This document shows positions 30,101-40,827 of a DNA stretch of 64,000 nucleotides, piece by piece (position 1 is the stretch's first letter; every line of letters starts with the position of its first letter). The stretch covers positions 2,480,001 through 2,544,000 of the forward strand of contig NZ_CP094468.1 in the NCBI RefSeq assembly GCF_023347275.1. Direction: 5' to 3'. The notes beneath the pieces were generated by a model, which had not been told where the DNA came from, searched no databases, and saw only the letters and a list, made by a program, of their open reading frames with translations. The translations under genes and the position numbers were made by a program. The stretch is from Faecalibacterium sp. I3-3-89. Its GTDB lineage: Bacteria; Bacillota; Clostridia; Oscillospirales; Ruminococcaceae.

Positions 30101-30453
30101 CCATCGCTGCGGCAGTCAAAAGTAACGCCTGTCACAAAGCTGCTGCCCTCCATCTCATCCTGAAATTCGCAGACAATATAGGTAGAAAAGTCCTTACCAC
30201 GGCGGGAATACGGGCTGTTATCATCCATGTCGGCGCGCAGATAGCCTTCCAATGTGCGCTGCGATTTTTCGTTGGCTGCCTGATTAAAATTGCGAGAATT
30301 TGTCTCGCCCAGCAGTACGATCTGCAGTGCATCGATGACCGTTGACTTTCCGGCGCCGTTCTTGCCGGTCAGGAAATTGATGTCGCCCACTTCAATCAGT
30401 TCCTTACTGAAATAGAGCCAGTTGATCAGCAAGATCTTCTTCAGCTTCTTCAT
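27070..30453 (-). CDS. jetC: Wadjet SMC-like ATPase JetC
   Basis: A 1127-residue MukB/SMC-like ATPase. Walker A (LTGKNGAGKST) lies near residue 30 and Walker B (RLVVFDEAFNKMD) near residue 1065, with long Glu/Lys/Gln-rich coiled coils between them and a hinge-like globular part around residues 480-620 (VYILADVLEMADERW). It loops DNA with JetA and JetB so that JetD can cut small circular DNA. AAAAAAGGAGGAAACAG precedes the ATG. The gene overlaps jetB by 50 bp and jetD by 41 bp, so all four genes are tightly coupled. Confidence 0.95.
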   Translation of the reverse strand: MKKLKKILLINWLYFSKELIEVGDINFLTGKNGAGKSTVIDALQIVLLGETNSRNFNQAANEKSQRTLEGYLRADMDDNSPYSRRGKDFSTYIVCEFQDEMEGSSFVTGVTFDCRSDGSYRDTFFIYTGTLPENCFIEQGEAMEISALRRFLKQNYARAEFYDTQKEYRRNMLAKWNVHNEQVLRMMKKAVSFRPIVDIQKFITENICDIPDKPNIELMQQNIRDYKRHELLAQRQQEKLDALQQISRLYQEMNQAIDRCQIQKFLVRWAEKEVAQTEIDQRELERTECKENLANVNEQREELERQIEQKETRRSELELACRQSNVFQEEERLLNMEKALRDEQKKLEQGLQNLEVEIKREARHLQRFCGEIQELEPEELLIPVQEAANTVQKAYAVFTGDEKGLFARPAELFETGQQAAVELSDAVRSAAHKTEDRIAELKKQADQKSAVLANLRRNIKDYPHGLLLFKDRLEKDLADKTGHAVSVYILADVLEMADERWRGAVEGYLNNQKYYLLVEPGRYQNALNIYDRLKQEAEYRAFGLVDIGKLREKETLRPLPGSLAEKVETENKLARSYVDYLLGRVICCDTAEQLRCYKTAITAEGMLYQGYVARALRKGWMEDAFIGRRAVQLRIDHLEKELACLQEELRHWQPLQKQLTSLQEPLFTQRFVRIDVAQKQEDYQRVQTIIKEIAEVKNQLSQLNLFWLDEQRQIIEHLKEEILALNKEKDAKNVQRGNLESRIHQLEYEILPEKYQRYEAIEDVLNEEFTKEYRENIGVPRYQQELDRLKKADIIRKNFGDSLAQNTKAMDGARKKLFAARREYAERFKPCAFQIEVMDNTEYEEERRTLQESELPRYKEKIRAARESAMEQFQNDFLAKLKSSIDQVQEQVHNLNKALRQAQFGTDKYQFRVGPNPDYLDYYNMITADELMEGESGLFALPFQQKYGPLIEKLFSQITMADDTQLNARKQSELQENIVRYTDFRTYLKFDLETTDQNGSKQLLSQTLNMKSGGETQTPFYIAVLASFAQLYRVNDATRFGNTVRLVVFDEAFNKMDSDRITESVLLLRKMGLQAIICTPPDKVSDIMPIADRTLLVDKSGYRMHIIPFGKEMQNEGSTGDPESSAG

Positions 30454-31051
30454 CTGTTTCCTCCTTTTTTAAAACAGACACCACCAAGTTCAGCTTTTCG
30501 CTGGAGACCGCAGAGAGAATGGTGGGCAGTACTGCAATCTTGCAGCTGCCCTGGTTGAATTTTCCTTCCAGTCTTTGAATCACAGAATGGTTTTCCAGTA
30601 CCGTAAACGCGCGTTTGACCTCTTCCATATTCGGCTTAGCCGGAAAAACTGGATAGTCGGTCACCACTTTTTCCAGCACATCCCGCACAGTACACACGGC
30701 ATCCTGCTCCAAACCCAAACGCTCCATATTTTCTTCGTAGATCAGCCGTAATGCCAGCAAAATCGCCGTTTCTTTTTTATTGAGGTTGCAACGGTTAGCC
30801 TCGTCTGTGTTCAACACATAAAAGTATCCGTTCAGTTCATCCCTGCGCAAATCCCAGTCCAGCAGGCTCAGGTACTCCTGTACAGCCTCATAGTGCCGTG
30901 ATAGAAAAAGATAGTCTGGGTTATCCATCCTGCCTTTTCCCGGCTGGTAGATGGTTCGCACAATGTATGTGCGACTGAGCAGCTGATTGCAGACAGATTT
31001 GAATTGTTCCAGTTCTTTTGCCGTTGCATTGGTAATAAAATCAAAATTCAC
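30404..31051 (-). CDS. jetB: Wadjet subunit JetB
   Basis: A 215-residue DUF4194-type protein, the MukE/kite-like subunit, with winged-helix character (NKKETAILLALRLIYEENMERL). The GTG start overlaps the jetA TGA (GTGA) and has GGAGGAAGGAG 8 bp upstream. A longer frame from a TTG exists but lacks such a site. The C-terminus is acidic (EETDEEAEEDLADQ). Confidence 0.9.
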   Translation of the reverse strand: MNFDFITNATAKELEQFKSVCNQLLSRTYIVRTIYQPGKGRMDNPDYLFLSRHYEAVQEYLSLLDWDLRRDELNGYFYVLNTDEANRCNLNKKETAILLALRLIYEENMERLGLEQDAVCTVRDVLEKVVTDYPVFPAKPNMEEVKRAFTVLENHSVIQRLEGKFNQGSCKIAVLPTILSAVSSEKLNLVVSVLKKEETDEEAEEDLADQLALFQ

Positions 31052-32448
31052 GGCTTCTTCTCCTTCCTCCGGATCTGCATTTGCGGGATCGAATAGCCAT
31101 TTTTGCAAAAAATGCCATCGAGTTCCTGGACCACATAACCGGCAGATGCATCCTTGCTTCCAAGGATTGCCAGCAAACTCATGATATAATCCTTGTCCTC
31201 TTCAAGCGAGAACTCCTCCGAGCAACGAATGTCAGCGTCTCCCAGCCATTCCTGCACGTAAGCATTTACTGCTGCTCGGCCATATTTCGATTGCAGTAAC
31301 TGTGCCGCTCTGACCTGTTCTTCCGTATTCGGTGCCTGATCATCTTGTATCAGCACCGACGCGGTTTTTGTCCGTTTTTCGGGGCGCTTACGGTACCACA
31401 GACTTTTTTCTGACAAAAAAGACTGCTCATACAATTGAAATGCCGGTTGTATCTGGTCCACCAGCTCAGACGCCCTGCGGTTTCTGGACAGTGCCGTCAG
31501 CAAAACATTCAAATTGCCGCGCACGCTTTGATCTCGGTTCGTCAGATTCTCGATTTTCTGTGTTGCTGCCCTGGTATAGCGCCGGACCTGCGTATCAATT
31601 TCTTCAAGATAGTCCTTCTCTAAATTGTCATAGCGTTCTTCGATCCAGAAAATTTTCCTCAGCAGATCGGCACGGCAGTCTTCCAATGTCTTGCCCCGCT
31701 TATCGCGCAATGCTTCATTTGCCATCGCAATCAGCAAGGTATCATCCTCTTCCCAGCGCCTAAGCACAGACTGAATGGGCACACGATACTTCGGCACTGA
31801 ATCTTTGATTTTCAGCGGACGGATATATGCCTCCACAACCTTTTGTCCGAAGTCGTTAAAGTGTGCAGCTAGTACCTGGTTGACATCCTGCATATCGATC
31901 TGCGTCTGAAAATAATGCTTCACATTATGATAGACCATTTGCAACAAGCTAATCAGCGCCGTTGTGTTATCGTAGGCACTATAGAGAGCCGTCATTTTAT
32001 CGTAAGCATTGTTGCTGTCGTCGGCGGTCTTTAAGACTGAGAAAGTTCCGAACACATAGGAATATCCACGAGCCGGGCTATCATCGCAGAGTTGGTGGAA
32101 TAATTCCAGCAAACGGCTGCTGTAATTAGGAATCGTGATATACTCTTCAAAGTCGTCCCCGCGTTCTTTCTCAAACCACCCCTTACTACACAGCTTGCGG
32201 ATCAAAAAACGAGCGCGGCCAGAGATATCCCTCAGTTCCTCTTCGTCAATGTCTTCATCTTCAAACGTAGCATCCGCCAGTTCCTGCTCCAGCCTGCCGC
32301 GCAGCATGGAATACAAGACATCTTCCCGTATTTTCAGGTTTTCTTGGTATGCTGCGTACAGTACGTCCAGTGCATCCGCATATAAAATACGGTTGGGCGA
32401 AGCCAGCGGCGAGAAAAGTTCGCTTGGAACCGCTTCAAAAAACTTCAT
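31048..32448 (-). CDS. jetA: Wadjet subunit JetA
   Basis: A 466-residue kleisin/MukF-like protein. It starts MKFFEAVPSELFSPLASPNR, which I recall as the DUF5716-type JetA of one Wadjet subtype. It has an N-terminal winged helix (ISGRARFLIRKLCSKGWFEKE) and a long helical middle (YDNLEKDYLEEIDTQVRRYTRA). It bridges the JetC dimer and binds JetB. It is the first gene after the promoter at 32493-32521. The ribosome site is modest (GGTGGTAGGCCT). Confidence 0.9.
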   Translation of the reverse strand: MKFFEAVPSELFSPLASPNRILYADALDVLYAAYQENLKIREDVLYSMLRGRLEQELADATFEDEDIDEEELRDISGRARFLIRKLCSKGWFEKERGDDFEEYITIPNYSSRLLELFHQLCDDSPARGYSYVFGTFSVLKTADDSNNAYDKMTALYSAYDNTTALISLLQMVYHNVKHYFQTQIDMQDVNQVLAAHFNDFGQKVVEAYIRPLKIKDSVPKYRVPIQSVLRRWEEDDTLLIAMANEALRDKRGKTLEDCRADLLRKIFWIEERYDNLEKDYLEEIDTQVRRYTRAATQKIENLTNRDQSVRGNLNVLLTALSRNRRASELVDQIQPAFQLYEQSFLSEKSLWYRKRPEKRTKTASVLIQDDQAPNTEEQVRAAQLLQSKYGRAAVNAYVQEWLGDADIRCSEEFSLEEDKDYIMSLLAILGSKDASAGYVVQELDGIFCKNGYSIPQMQIRRKEKKP

Positions 32449-32492
32449 AGGCCTACCACCTTATTCGACTAATATACGCTTTCTTTTCTATT

Positions 32493-32521
32493 ATTGTAAC
32501 CTCTTTCCTCTTACAAAACAA
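32493..32521 (-). promoter_or_regulatory. Shared-type promoter C (Wadjet operon)
   Basis: TTGTTT (32521-32516), 17 bp (TGTAAGAGGAAAGAGGT), TACAAT (32498-32493) and then AATAG. Nearly identical to promoters B and E of the DUF4869 modules. Confidence 0.75.
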
Positions 32522-32525
32522 GATG

Positions 32526-32567
32526 CAAAAAGCTCTTGGCCTCCATTACAGAAGCCAAGAGCTTTTT
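32526..32567 (-). terminator. Terminator after tail repeat C
   Basis: AAAAGCTCTTGGC / GCCAAGAGCTTTTT hairpin with a T-run on the minus strand, as at 25714-25755. Confidence 0.9.
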
Positions 32568-32588
32568 TCTTCTTTGTCCTATCAGATT

Positions 32589-32642
32589 TTATTTCCGGGG
32601 AGACTTAATCGCAGCCTGAGCGGGTGCCAAAATTACAGAGCG
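32589..32642 (-). repeat. ppdK-tail-like repeat, copy C
   Basis: Could encode RSVILAPAQAAIKSPRK and a stop. It begins 11 bp after the stop of the AEC transporter gene. Close to copy B over the repeat, the terminator and the promoter. Confidence 0.85.
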
Positions 32643-32653
32643 TTCGCACGTAC

Positions 32654-33577
32654 TCACATCTGGTACAGTGCCACCATCAGCGGCATCGTGACGATACACA
32701 GCAGGGTCGTTACCACATTGATAGCGCTGGCGTAGTCTGCATCTTTGCCGTACACCTGCGCCATCTGGGTCAGTGTGGACGCGGACGGCGTGCAGATGGC
32801 AAGCAGTGTAACCAGCAGTATTGTTCTGCCCTCCGGCACTAGTGCTGCAAGGCTGCTGTATTTCAACAGTACGATTCCTATCAGCGGGATGCCCACCAGA
32901 CGCAGCAGTGTGATCCACCATAGTCTGTGATAACTCATCAGTTTTTTCAGGTCCATTTCTGCGATCAGCATACCGAGTATCAGCATTCCCATTGGACCAA
33001 CCATACTGCTGATCGAATCCACCGCATCCTGCACAGGTGCAGGCAACTGGATCTGCAGCAGAAACAGCAGCACCCCAGCAAAAATGGCGATCATGTTGAT
33101 ATTGGTCAGAATCTTTTTCAGGTCGATTCCTTTTTCTCCGCAGAGCTTCATTTTAGCATGGCTCCACAGCAGAAAAAGCTGCACCGAAAGAAATGCGCTG
33201 GTGTAAATGACCCATTCCTTGCCCAGAATGGCCGTCACAATGGGAATAATAAGGTTTCCTGCATTGGAATAGATCAGCGAGGTTTCCTCTACACCATCCA
33301 GTTTCAGCACCTTGCCCAGAAAGCCGACCACCACGATCAGCACCAGATGCAGCAGCACTGCCGTAGCCAGTGCCAGCAGCAGACCGTTCAGAATCTCGGG
33401 CTGATACTTCACCTGAAACGACGAGATGATCACACATGGCATGACCAGATACAGTGAAATCATGGAGAGCACCTTGCTGTCCCGACTGCGGACGATGCCG
33501 CAGCGCACCAGCACAATGCCCAAAGCCATGACCAAAAACAGCGAAAGGATCTTTTTTGCCAGAATCAAACTTATCAT
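32654..33577 (-). CDS. AEC-family transporter
   Basis: A 307-residue membrane protein of the auxin efflux carrier family, with about ten helices in two halves: GIVLVRCGIVRSRDSKVLSM and YLVMPCVIISSF in the first, and AICTPSASTLTQMAQVYG in the second. Such proteins export or exchange organic acids and related molecules. The start follows AAAGGAATATCGAT. It is separated from the glucosidase gene by a terminator, so it is probably transcribed from its own weak promoter or by read-through. The substrate is unknown. Confidence 0.9.
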   Translation of the reverse strand: MISLILAKKILSLFLVMALGIVLVRCGIVRSRDSKVLSMISLYLVMPCVIISSFQVKYQPEILNGLLLALATAVLLHLVLIVVVGFLGKVLKLDGVEETSLIYSNAGNLIIPIVTAILGKEWVIYTSAFLSVQLFLLWSHAKMKLCGEKGIDLKKILTNINMIAIFAGVLLFLLQIQLPAPVQDAVDSISSMVGPMGMLILGMLIAEMDLKKLMSYHRLWWITLLRLVGIPLIGIVLLKYSSLAALVPEGRTILLVTLLAICTPSASTLTQMAQVYGKDADYASAINVVTTLLCIVTMPLMVALYQM

Positions 33578-33635
33578 ATCGATATTCCTTTGCGGCAGCT
33601 GTTGTACGTGCTGCACCCTCACACAAAAAAATCAA

Positions 33636-33673
33636 GTGCAGTATTTTTCTTGTTGTTTTGAAAAATACTGCAC
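33636..33673 (-). terminator. Terminator of the beta-glucoside PTS operon
   Basis: GTGCAGTATTTTT pairs perfectly with AAAAATACTGCAC; the minus-strand product continues into TTGATTTTTTTGTG. Confidence 0.9.
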
Positions 33674-33690
33674 CGATCTTTTTTATTTGA

Positions 33691-36427
<2,737 letters not shown>

Positions 36428-36462
36428 GTTTTTTCTCCTCCAAAAGGGATTTTCCGAACAAC

Positions 36463-36768
36463 TCAGCCGTTGTTCACCAGATCCTCGGCCTGCTTCAGAA
36501 TGGCAGCACCGTTGCAGCGGCCATAGGCCAGTGCATCAATGACCGCCACCGGTGCACTGGCACCCACAGTTGCCTTGACCTTGCGCTGCAGATGGCGCAC
36601 CTGCGGACCCAGCAGCAGCACATCAAAGTTGCCAACGTTCTCCGCAATCTTGTTCTGATCCACAGCCCAGATCTCATAGTCCTTGCCCTGCTCCTTTGCA
36701 GCGTCCTTCATCTTCTGGACAACGACGCTCGTGGACATTCCCAAGCAACAAGCCAGCATGATCTTCAT
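36463..36768 (-). CDS. celA: PTS EIIB, cellobiose/lactose family
   Basis: A 101-residue phosphotransfer protein. The phosphorylated Cys is C7 in ACCLGMSTS, and the P-loop-like pattern is intact. It receives phosphate from EIIA (next gene upstream) and gives it to the sugar bound to EIIC. Confidence 0.95.
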   Translation of the reverse strand: MKIMLACCLGMSTSVVVQKMKDAAKEQGKDYEIWAVDQNKIAENVGNFDVLLLGPQVRHLQRKVKATVGASAPVAVIDALAYGRCNGAAILKQAEDLVNNG

Positions 36769-36797
36769 AACGATTCTTCCTTTCTTGTGTTCCGTGT

Positions 36798-37115
36798 TTA
36801 TTTATGATTCTGCTTGTAGAGTTCAATGAACTCTTCTGCAAAATCGATGGACATGATTGCCATGGTCAGGTGATCCTCTGCGTGAATCAGCACGATGTTC
36901 AGTTCCACGCTCTTGCCCTGAGCTTCGCTCTGCAGCATATCGTTCTGCACATCGTGCGCCTTAGCCATCTGCTCTCTTGCTTCGGCCAGATTTTTTTCGG
37001 CCTGTTCAAAATTGCCGTTGCGGGCCTCCTCGATTGCCATCAGTGCCAGCGACTTTGCATCACCAGCGCAGGCGATAATTTCAAATGCAACTTCGTACTT
37101 CTCGTCATCAACCAT
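36798..37115 (-). CDS. celC: PTS EIIA, cellobiose/lactose family
   Basis: A 105-residue helical trimer-forming protein. The active His is H78 in IVLIHAEDHLTMA; the Asp that binds the trimer metal is also in this region. Its ATG lies 8 bp inside the end of the regulator gene (ATGGTTGA overlap). Confidence 0.95.
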   Translation of the reverse strand: MVDDEKYEVAFEIIACAGDAKSLALMAIEEARNGNFEQAEKNLAEAREQMAKAHDVQNDMLQSEAQGKSVELNIVLIHAEDHLTMAIMSIDFAEEFIELYKQNHK

Positions 37116-39006
37116 TTTCTTGTTCCTCCAGTCCTTGTTCTTTTTGTCTCAGCAGCCCCAACAGGACCTCGAACCGGCGCTCTGCGATCAATTTGCAGAT
37201 GCAGGCTTCATCGACCATAAGCTGCGCAACAACCTGATAGAATTTTTGCAGTTTTGCGGTGGCATCGTCCGCGATGGACACCAGAAATACCACCTGTACC
37301 TTTGCTTCGCCCCACTGCACGGGCTTGTCCAGAATGGCAAGACAAACGAAGGTATCTTTGCTGACTGCCTTCCACGGATGCGGCATTGCCACCAGCCCAC
37401 CAAACGAAGTGGCGGCCAGCGATTCCCGCTTTTTCACGAGCTGAAAAAAATCATCCGGCAGCTTTTTTTTGCCACACACGAACCGGCACATCTGTTCCAG
37501 TACCTGCTCCCGTGTTTCGCAGTTGAGATGTGGCAGAAACAGCTCCGGGCTGAAATATTCTTCCACAGTCCCCTTTTTGCCCTGCATCAAGAGCTTTTTC
37601 ATCTGGGTCAGTTCTTTTTCGGTGGGGAAGAACTGGATCTGTCGGATGGGCACCGGGACATAAATGGGAATAGGCACCGTGGAAAACACATAGTCGATCT
37701 TACTGAAGTTCACGCTCCGCAGCCCGATCACGTCACAGGTTTGTACCTGGCCCAAATTCTTGCCGAATTTCTGCTGGTAGCGGTAAGCCAGCAGCTGGGC
37801 GCTGCCTTTGCCGCTGGCGCAGACGATCAGGATGTTTTTAGGTGCCCACTCTTTGGCCTTCTGCCGTTCCAGTGCCAGCGCAAAGCTGACGGCGATATAA
37901 CCGATCTCGTCCTCCTTGATGGGGTTCGGACTGACGTTTCGCAGCACGCTGCACGCCTGCGTGGCCATCTCGTAGGCCAGCGGATACTCCCGCTTGATAT
38001 CCTGCAGGATCGGGTTCTTCATCCGCATCCCACTCTTGATCCGCGCTAGCAAGGGCACCATGTGCATGCACAGGCCCATGCGTAGTTCTAGATTGTCCCG
38101 GAAGTCGATGCGGAACGCCTCGTAGATATGCTCGATCATATCCGATACGATGTGGTTGACCTCCTGTGGAATCACCAAATTTTCATCCGAGGTCATTGCG
38201 TTTGCCCGGTACATCTGTTTGCCGTTCAGATGCATAGCAATGTAGCAGACCTCCGGCAGTGGAAAAGCCACGCCCGTCATGTTTTCGATCTGCACGGCGA
38301 TGTGGCTGGCCACTTCTAGGATCCGCTCCGGAAGGTCTGCCTGCATGCCATCCGAGCTTTCTATCGCGTGCCCTGTGCGGATGCGCTCTACTGCGACCTC
38401 AAGGTGGACCGCCAGATTATCCAGCGCCATCGTGGACATGGCGAACTTTTCTTTTTCCAGCACCCGGCTGACCAGCTCCTGTATCTGCTGCTCGACCGGG
38501 CGGCTCTCGTCCCGCTGCGCCGCAATGCAGATCCTACGGTTCGTCTCACTGCCTACCACGCAGATGCCGTAGCCCGGTTTGCGGCGGATGCTCAGCCCGT
38601 ATTCCGCCAGCTGCCGCTCCACTTCGCGCAGATCGTTGGAGATTGACCGCCGCGACACGAAGAACTGCTCGCTTAGATCATCCAGCTTGGAATAGCCATC
38701 CTTTTCCAGCAGATACTGCCTCAGCCGCTGTATCCGCTCCTGCGCGTCCTGCGGGATGCCGGTCTGTTCTCCCTGCTGTGGTTTGCTGCCCGACACATAC
38801 GTCTGTGCATCCGTGATCTCAATGCCGAACCCCCTGCCGGGTTTGGCTGTGATGCAAAAGCCATTTTCCTGCATTTCCTTTGCGTAGGTCTTAATCAGGC
38901 TCCGCACTGTTTTGCCGCTGAGTTTCAGTTGTGCGGCCAGTTCATCCGCCGTCATAGGGCCACTTTTGTCCAGTATTTCAGCAATCGTCCAGATTCGCTC
39001 GTCCAT
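37108..39006 (-). CDS. BglG/MtlR-type PRD-containing transcription regulator
   Basis: A 632-residue activator or antiterminator controlled by PTS phosphorylation. Two N-terminal helix-turn-helix units (GPMTADELAAQLKLSGKTVR; FFVSRRSISNDLREVE) are followed by two PRD domains (phospho-His regions VAVERIRTGHAI, CYIAMHL, MGLCMHMVPLL), an EIIB-like domain (ILIVCASGKGSAQLL, Cys conserved) and a C-terminal EIIA-like domain with a His in VAMPHPW. The presence of DNA-binding rather than RNA-binding N-terminal domains argues for a transcription activator (LicR/MtlR type). The start has GGGGGGAGGTGAAAAG upstream. It heads the operon it presumably controls. Confidence 0.92.
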   Translation of the reverse strand: MDERIWTIAEILDKSGPMTADELAAQLKLSGKTVRSLIKTYAKEMQENGFCITAKPGRGFGIEITDAQTYVSGSKPQQGEQTGIPQDAQERIQRLRQYLLEKDGYSKLDDLSEQFFVSRRSISNDLREVERQLAEYGLSIRRKPGYGICVVGSETNRRICIAAQRDESRPVEQQIQELVSRVLEKEKFAMSTMALDNLAVHLEVAVERIRTGHAIESSDGMQADLPERILEVASHIAVQIENMTGVAFPLPEVCYIAMHLNGKQMYRANAMTSDENLVIPQEVNHIVSDMIEHIYEAFRIDFRDNLELRMGLCMHMVPLLARIKSGMRMKNPILQDIKREYPLAYEMATQACSVLRNVSPNPIKEDEIGYIAVSFALALERQKAKEWAPKNILIVCASGKGSAQLLAYRYQQKFGKNLGQVQTCDVIGLRSVNFSKIDYVFSTVPIPIYVPVPIRQIQFFPTEKELTQMKKLLMQGKKGTVEEYFSPELFLPHLNCETREQVLEQMCRFVCGKKKLPDDFFQLVKKRESLAATSFGGLVAMPHPWKAVSKDTFVCLAILDKPVQWGEAKVQVVFLVSIADDATAKLQKFYQVVAQLMVDEACICKLIAERRFEVLLGLLRQKEQGLEEQENG

Positions 39007-39135
39007 CTTTTCACCTCCCCCCATCCTGTTGATTAGCACATTTATTTTCTTATTACTGTTAAAATTATAGCATTTTCGCTCAATTCGTTCCACGTCCAGA
39101 ATTTCCACATCCACTCCGGAAATTGTTGCATGTAT

Positions 39136-39165
39136 ATTTTACCGTTTGGATATTCTACCAGTCAA
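39136..39165 (-). promoter_or_regulatory. Promoter of the beta-glucoside PTS operon
   Basis: TTGACT (39165-39160), 18 bp, TAAAAT (39141-39136) on the minus strand, about 130 bp before the regulator ATG. The rest of 39007-39354 holds terminator D and tail repeat D. Confidence 0.55.
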
Positions 39166-39168
39166 CAC

Positions 39169-39209
39169 AAAAACCGCCCCGGCTTCCTGCTTCGGAAACC
39201 GGGGCGGTT
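39169..39209 (-). terminator. Terminator after tail repeat D
   Basis: CCGCCCCGGTTTCC pairs with GGAAGCCGGGGCGG, then TTTTTGTG on the minus strand. Nearly the same as the hairpin at 22583-22622. Confidence 0.9.
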
Positions 39210-39256
39210 CGTTTGCTTTATGGGTTTTTATTCGCGCTTTTCAAGTGCTCACACCA

Positions 39257-39310
39257 TCACTTGCGGGGGTTTTTAATAGCAGCCTGAGCGGGTGCCAAAA
39301 TTACAGAGCG
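39257..39310 (-). repeat. ppdK-tail-like repeat, copy D
   Basis: Could encode RSVILAPAQAAIKNPRK and a stop. The 20 bases CAGGCTGCTATTAAAAACCC are identical to the ppdK 3' end. It begins 44 bp after the stop of ATPase copy 2. Confidence 0.88.
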
Positions 39311-39354
39311 TCGGGAGTAACGACGATACGCTATTTGTGAATTTCCAGTGTGTT

Positions 39355-40311
39355 TTACCCCATCTCCGCAATGATCTTCTCCAAATTTTCTTCCTGCAAA
39401 TAAAATTCCGGCAGCTTTGCCTTATCATACCGCATATAGGGAACATCCTTCGTTCGCTGTTCCAGCAAGTTGGTAAAGAACCGCTCCCAGCTGAAGAATT
39501 CGCTGCTCTCGATGAAATCTGCCGGATGTTGCAGGATTTCAAGAATGTCCGGCTGTCCGAGCAAATCTGCTTTCAGAAGCAGCCATTCTAGCGATTCCGG
39601 CAGGTACAAGCTGAACTTTGCGTTGTCCTCCTGCATCAGGCGATAAATGTCGTTCATCTGCGGGCCAAACGCCGCACCATCCGCAATTACCAGAACCTTC
39701 TCGGATTTCATTAGGAAGATCTTCTGTTTGATGTTATCTTTGCCTGCCGCAGGGATACAGACAATGCCGTATTTCTCACCGATTTTTGTAAACAGCTGAT
39801 ACCCGGAATTTGCATCCTCTGTCAGCATCTTTTCAACACCTTCCAGCTGCACATTGCTGGCTGTCAGCGAATCATAGACCGGGTACGCCTTATTATAGGT
39901 TCGTTTGAAGCGACTGGTGGTCTTTTTCAGTTCCAGAATGGCGTTTACGCTGTACGGCAGGGTGCTCAGATCTTCTCTTGTGACCAGCACATAGTAGTTG
40001 TCCGAATGCTGGATTGCACGGGCAAAGTCAAGACTTGAAACAAAGGTACTGCCTTCATCCACAAACACGATGCTGTCATGGGTCGCATTCAGCTGCAATT
40101 CCCAGTTGACACCCGACAGTACCCGGCACGGCTTATCACAGCTCACTGTTACGCCGCTCTGTCGGCCATAGGTCTCGTATGCTTGCAGCATCTCTACCAG
40201 CGTTGTTTTTCCGGTGGCGCTGTCCCCTCGCAGAATCGTAATGTTCCGTTCCAGTTCGATTGTGAAAACGACCCGTCCGCTTCGGACTTCGATTTTATGT
40301 TTTCCCTTCAT
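39355..40311 (-). CDS. P-loop ATPase paired with DUF4869 protein, copy 2
   Basis: A 318-residue homologue of the 24231-25193 product over its whole length, with collinear motifs. Walker A is ILRGDSATGKTT (G29-T37), Walker B SIVFVDEGSTF, the sensor-like YYVLVTRE, then LTEDANSGYQLF and VLVIADGAAFG. The strict conservation of these last two blocks between diverged copies points to a functional site. No known function; a TOPRIM-like reading is possible but unproven. It follows the DUF4869 gene by 9 bp. Unlike copy 1, no further genes follow: tail repeat D and a terminator come directly after it. Confidence 0.8.
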   Translation of the reverse strand: MKGKHKIEVRSGRVVFTIELERNITILRGDSATGKTTLVEMLQAYETYGRQSGVTVSCDKPCRVLSGVNWELQLNATHDSIVFVDEGSTFVSSLDFARAIQHSDNYYVLVTREDLSTLPYSVNAILELKKTTSRFKRTYNKAYPVYDSLTASNVQLEGVEKMLTEDANSGYQLFTKIGEKYGIVCIPAAGKDNIKQKIFLMKSEKVLVIADGAAFGPQMNDIYRLMQEDNAKFSLYLPESLEWLLLKADLLGQPDILEILQHPADFIESSEFFSWERFFTNLLEQRTKDVPYMRYDKAKLPEFYLQEENLEKIIAEMG

Positions 40312-40320
40312 CCTATCGCC

Positions 40321-40764
40321 TCACACAAACTGAAATGCAATCGGCATCAGTTCTTCCATGCTGTGCACCACATCACCGGTATTCAGGACTTTTACGTCCA
40401 CCGGGAATTTCTTCTTGCCGAAATCCATGAGATGCCGCAGGTTGATAGTCAAATCCTTCTTTTTCGCCAGCTTCAGAATAAAGGGTGCACAGTTGTCACC
40501 GCAAGTTGAGGCATTGAATACCTTTTCCGAGTCGTTTGCCATCAGCAAAAGCGTTTTCGTGCCGCCAGACAGTTTTTCCGGCGAGATAACCCCCAGAACC
40601 GGGCTTTCCACCGCATGAGGGCCTTTGACATCGGACTTGTCAATTTTCTTGATGACCTCTTTGGCAAAGTCAGAAGTCAGCCACTCGTCCTCGTAGGTAT
40701 AGTTAAAATAGACCGAAGTATTGTAGACAGCCTCCGGCATATCTCCAAAGTAGATGTTCAGCAT
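40321..40764 (-). CDS. DUF4869-type small protein, copy 2
   Basis: A 147-residue homologue of the 25208-25645 product (about 86 identical positions when aligned by eye). It starts MLNIYFGDMPEAVYNT and keeps SPVLG, LSGG, STCGDNCA, NLRHLMDFGKK and VHSMEEL. GAGGTGATACC precedes the ATG. First gene of the second DUF4869-ATPase module. Function unknown. Confidence 0.82.
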   Translation of the reverse strand: MLNIYFGDMPEAVYNTSVYFNYTYEDEWLTSDFAKEVIKKIDKSDVKGPHAVESPVLGVISPEKLSGGTKTLLLMANDSEKVFNASTCGDNCAPFILKLAKKKDLTINLRHLMDFGKKKFPVDVKVLNTGDVVHSMEELMPIAFQFV

Positions 40765-40798
40765 GGTATCACCTCGCAGATGTGAGTCATTTGCTATT

Positions 40799-40827
40799 AT
40801 TGTACCTTCTTTCTACTCACAAAACAA
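40799..40827 (-). promoter_or_regulatory. Shared-type promoter E (DUF4869 module 2)
   Basis: TTGTTT (40827-40822), 17 bp (TGTGAGTAGAAAGAAGG), TACAAT (40804-40799), then AATAG. Matches promoters B and C. The tail repeat and full terminator present upstream of B and C are missing here; only a fragment resembling CTCTTGG remains. Confidence 0.75.
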
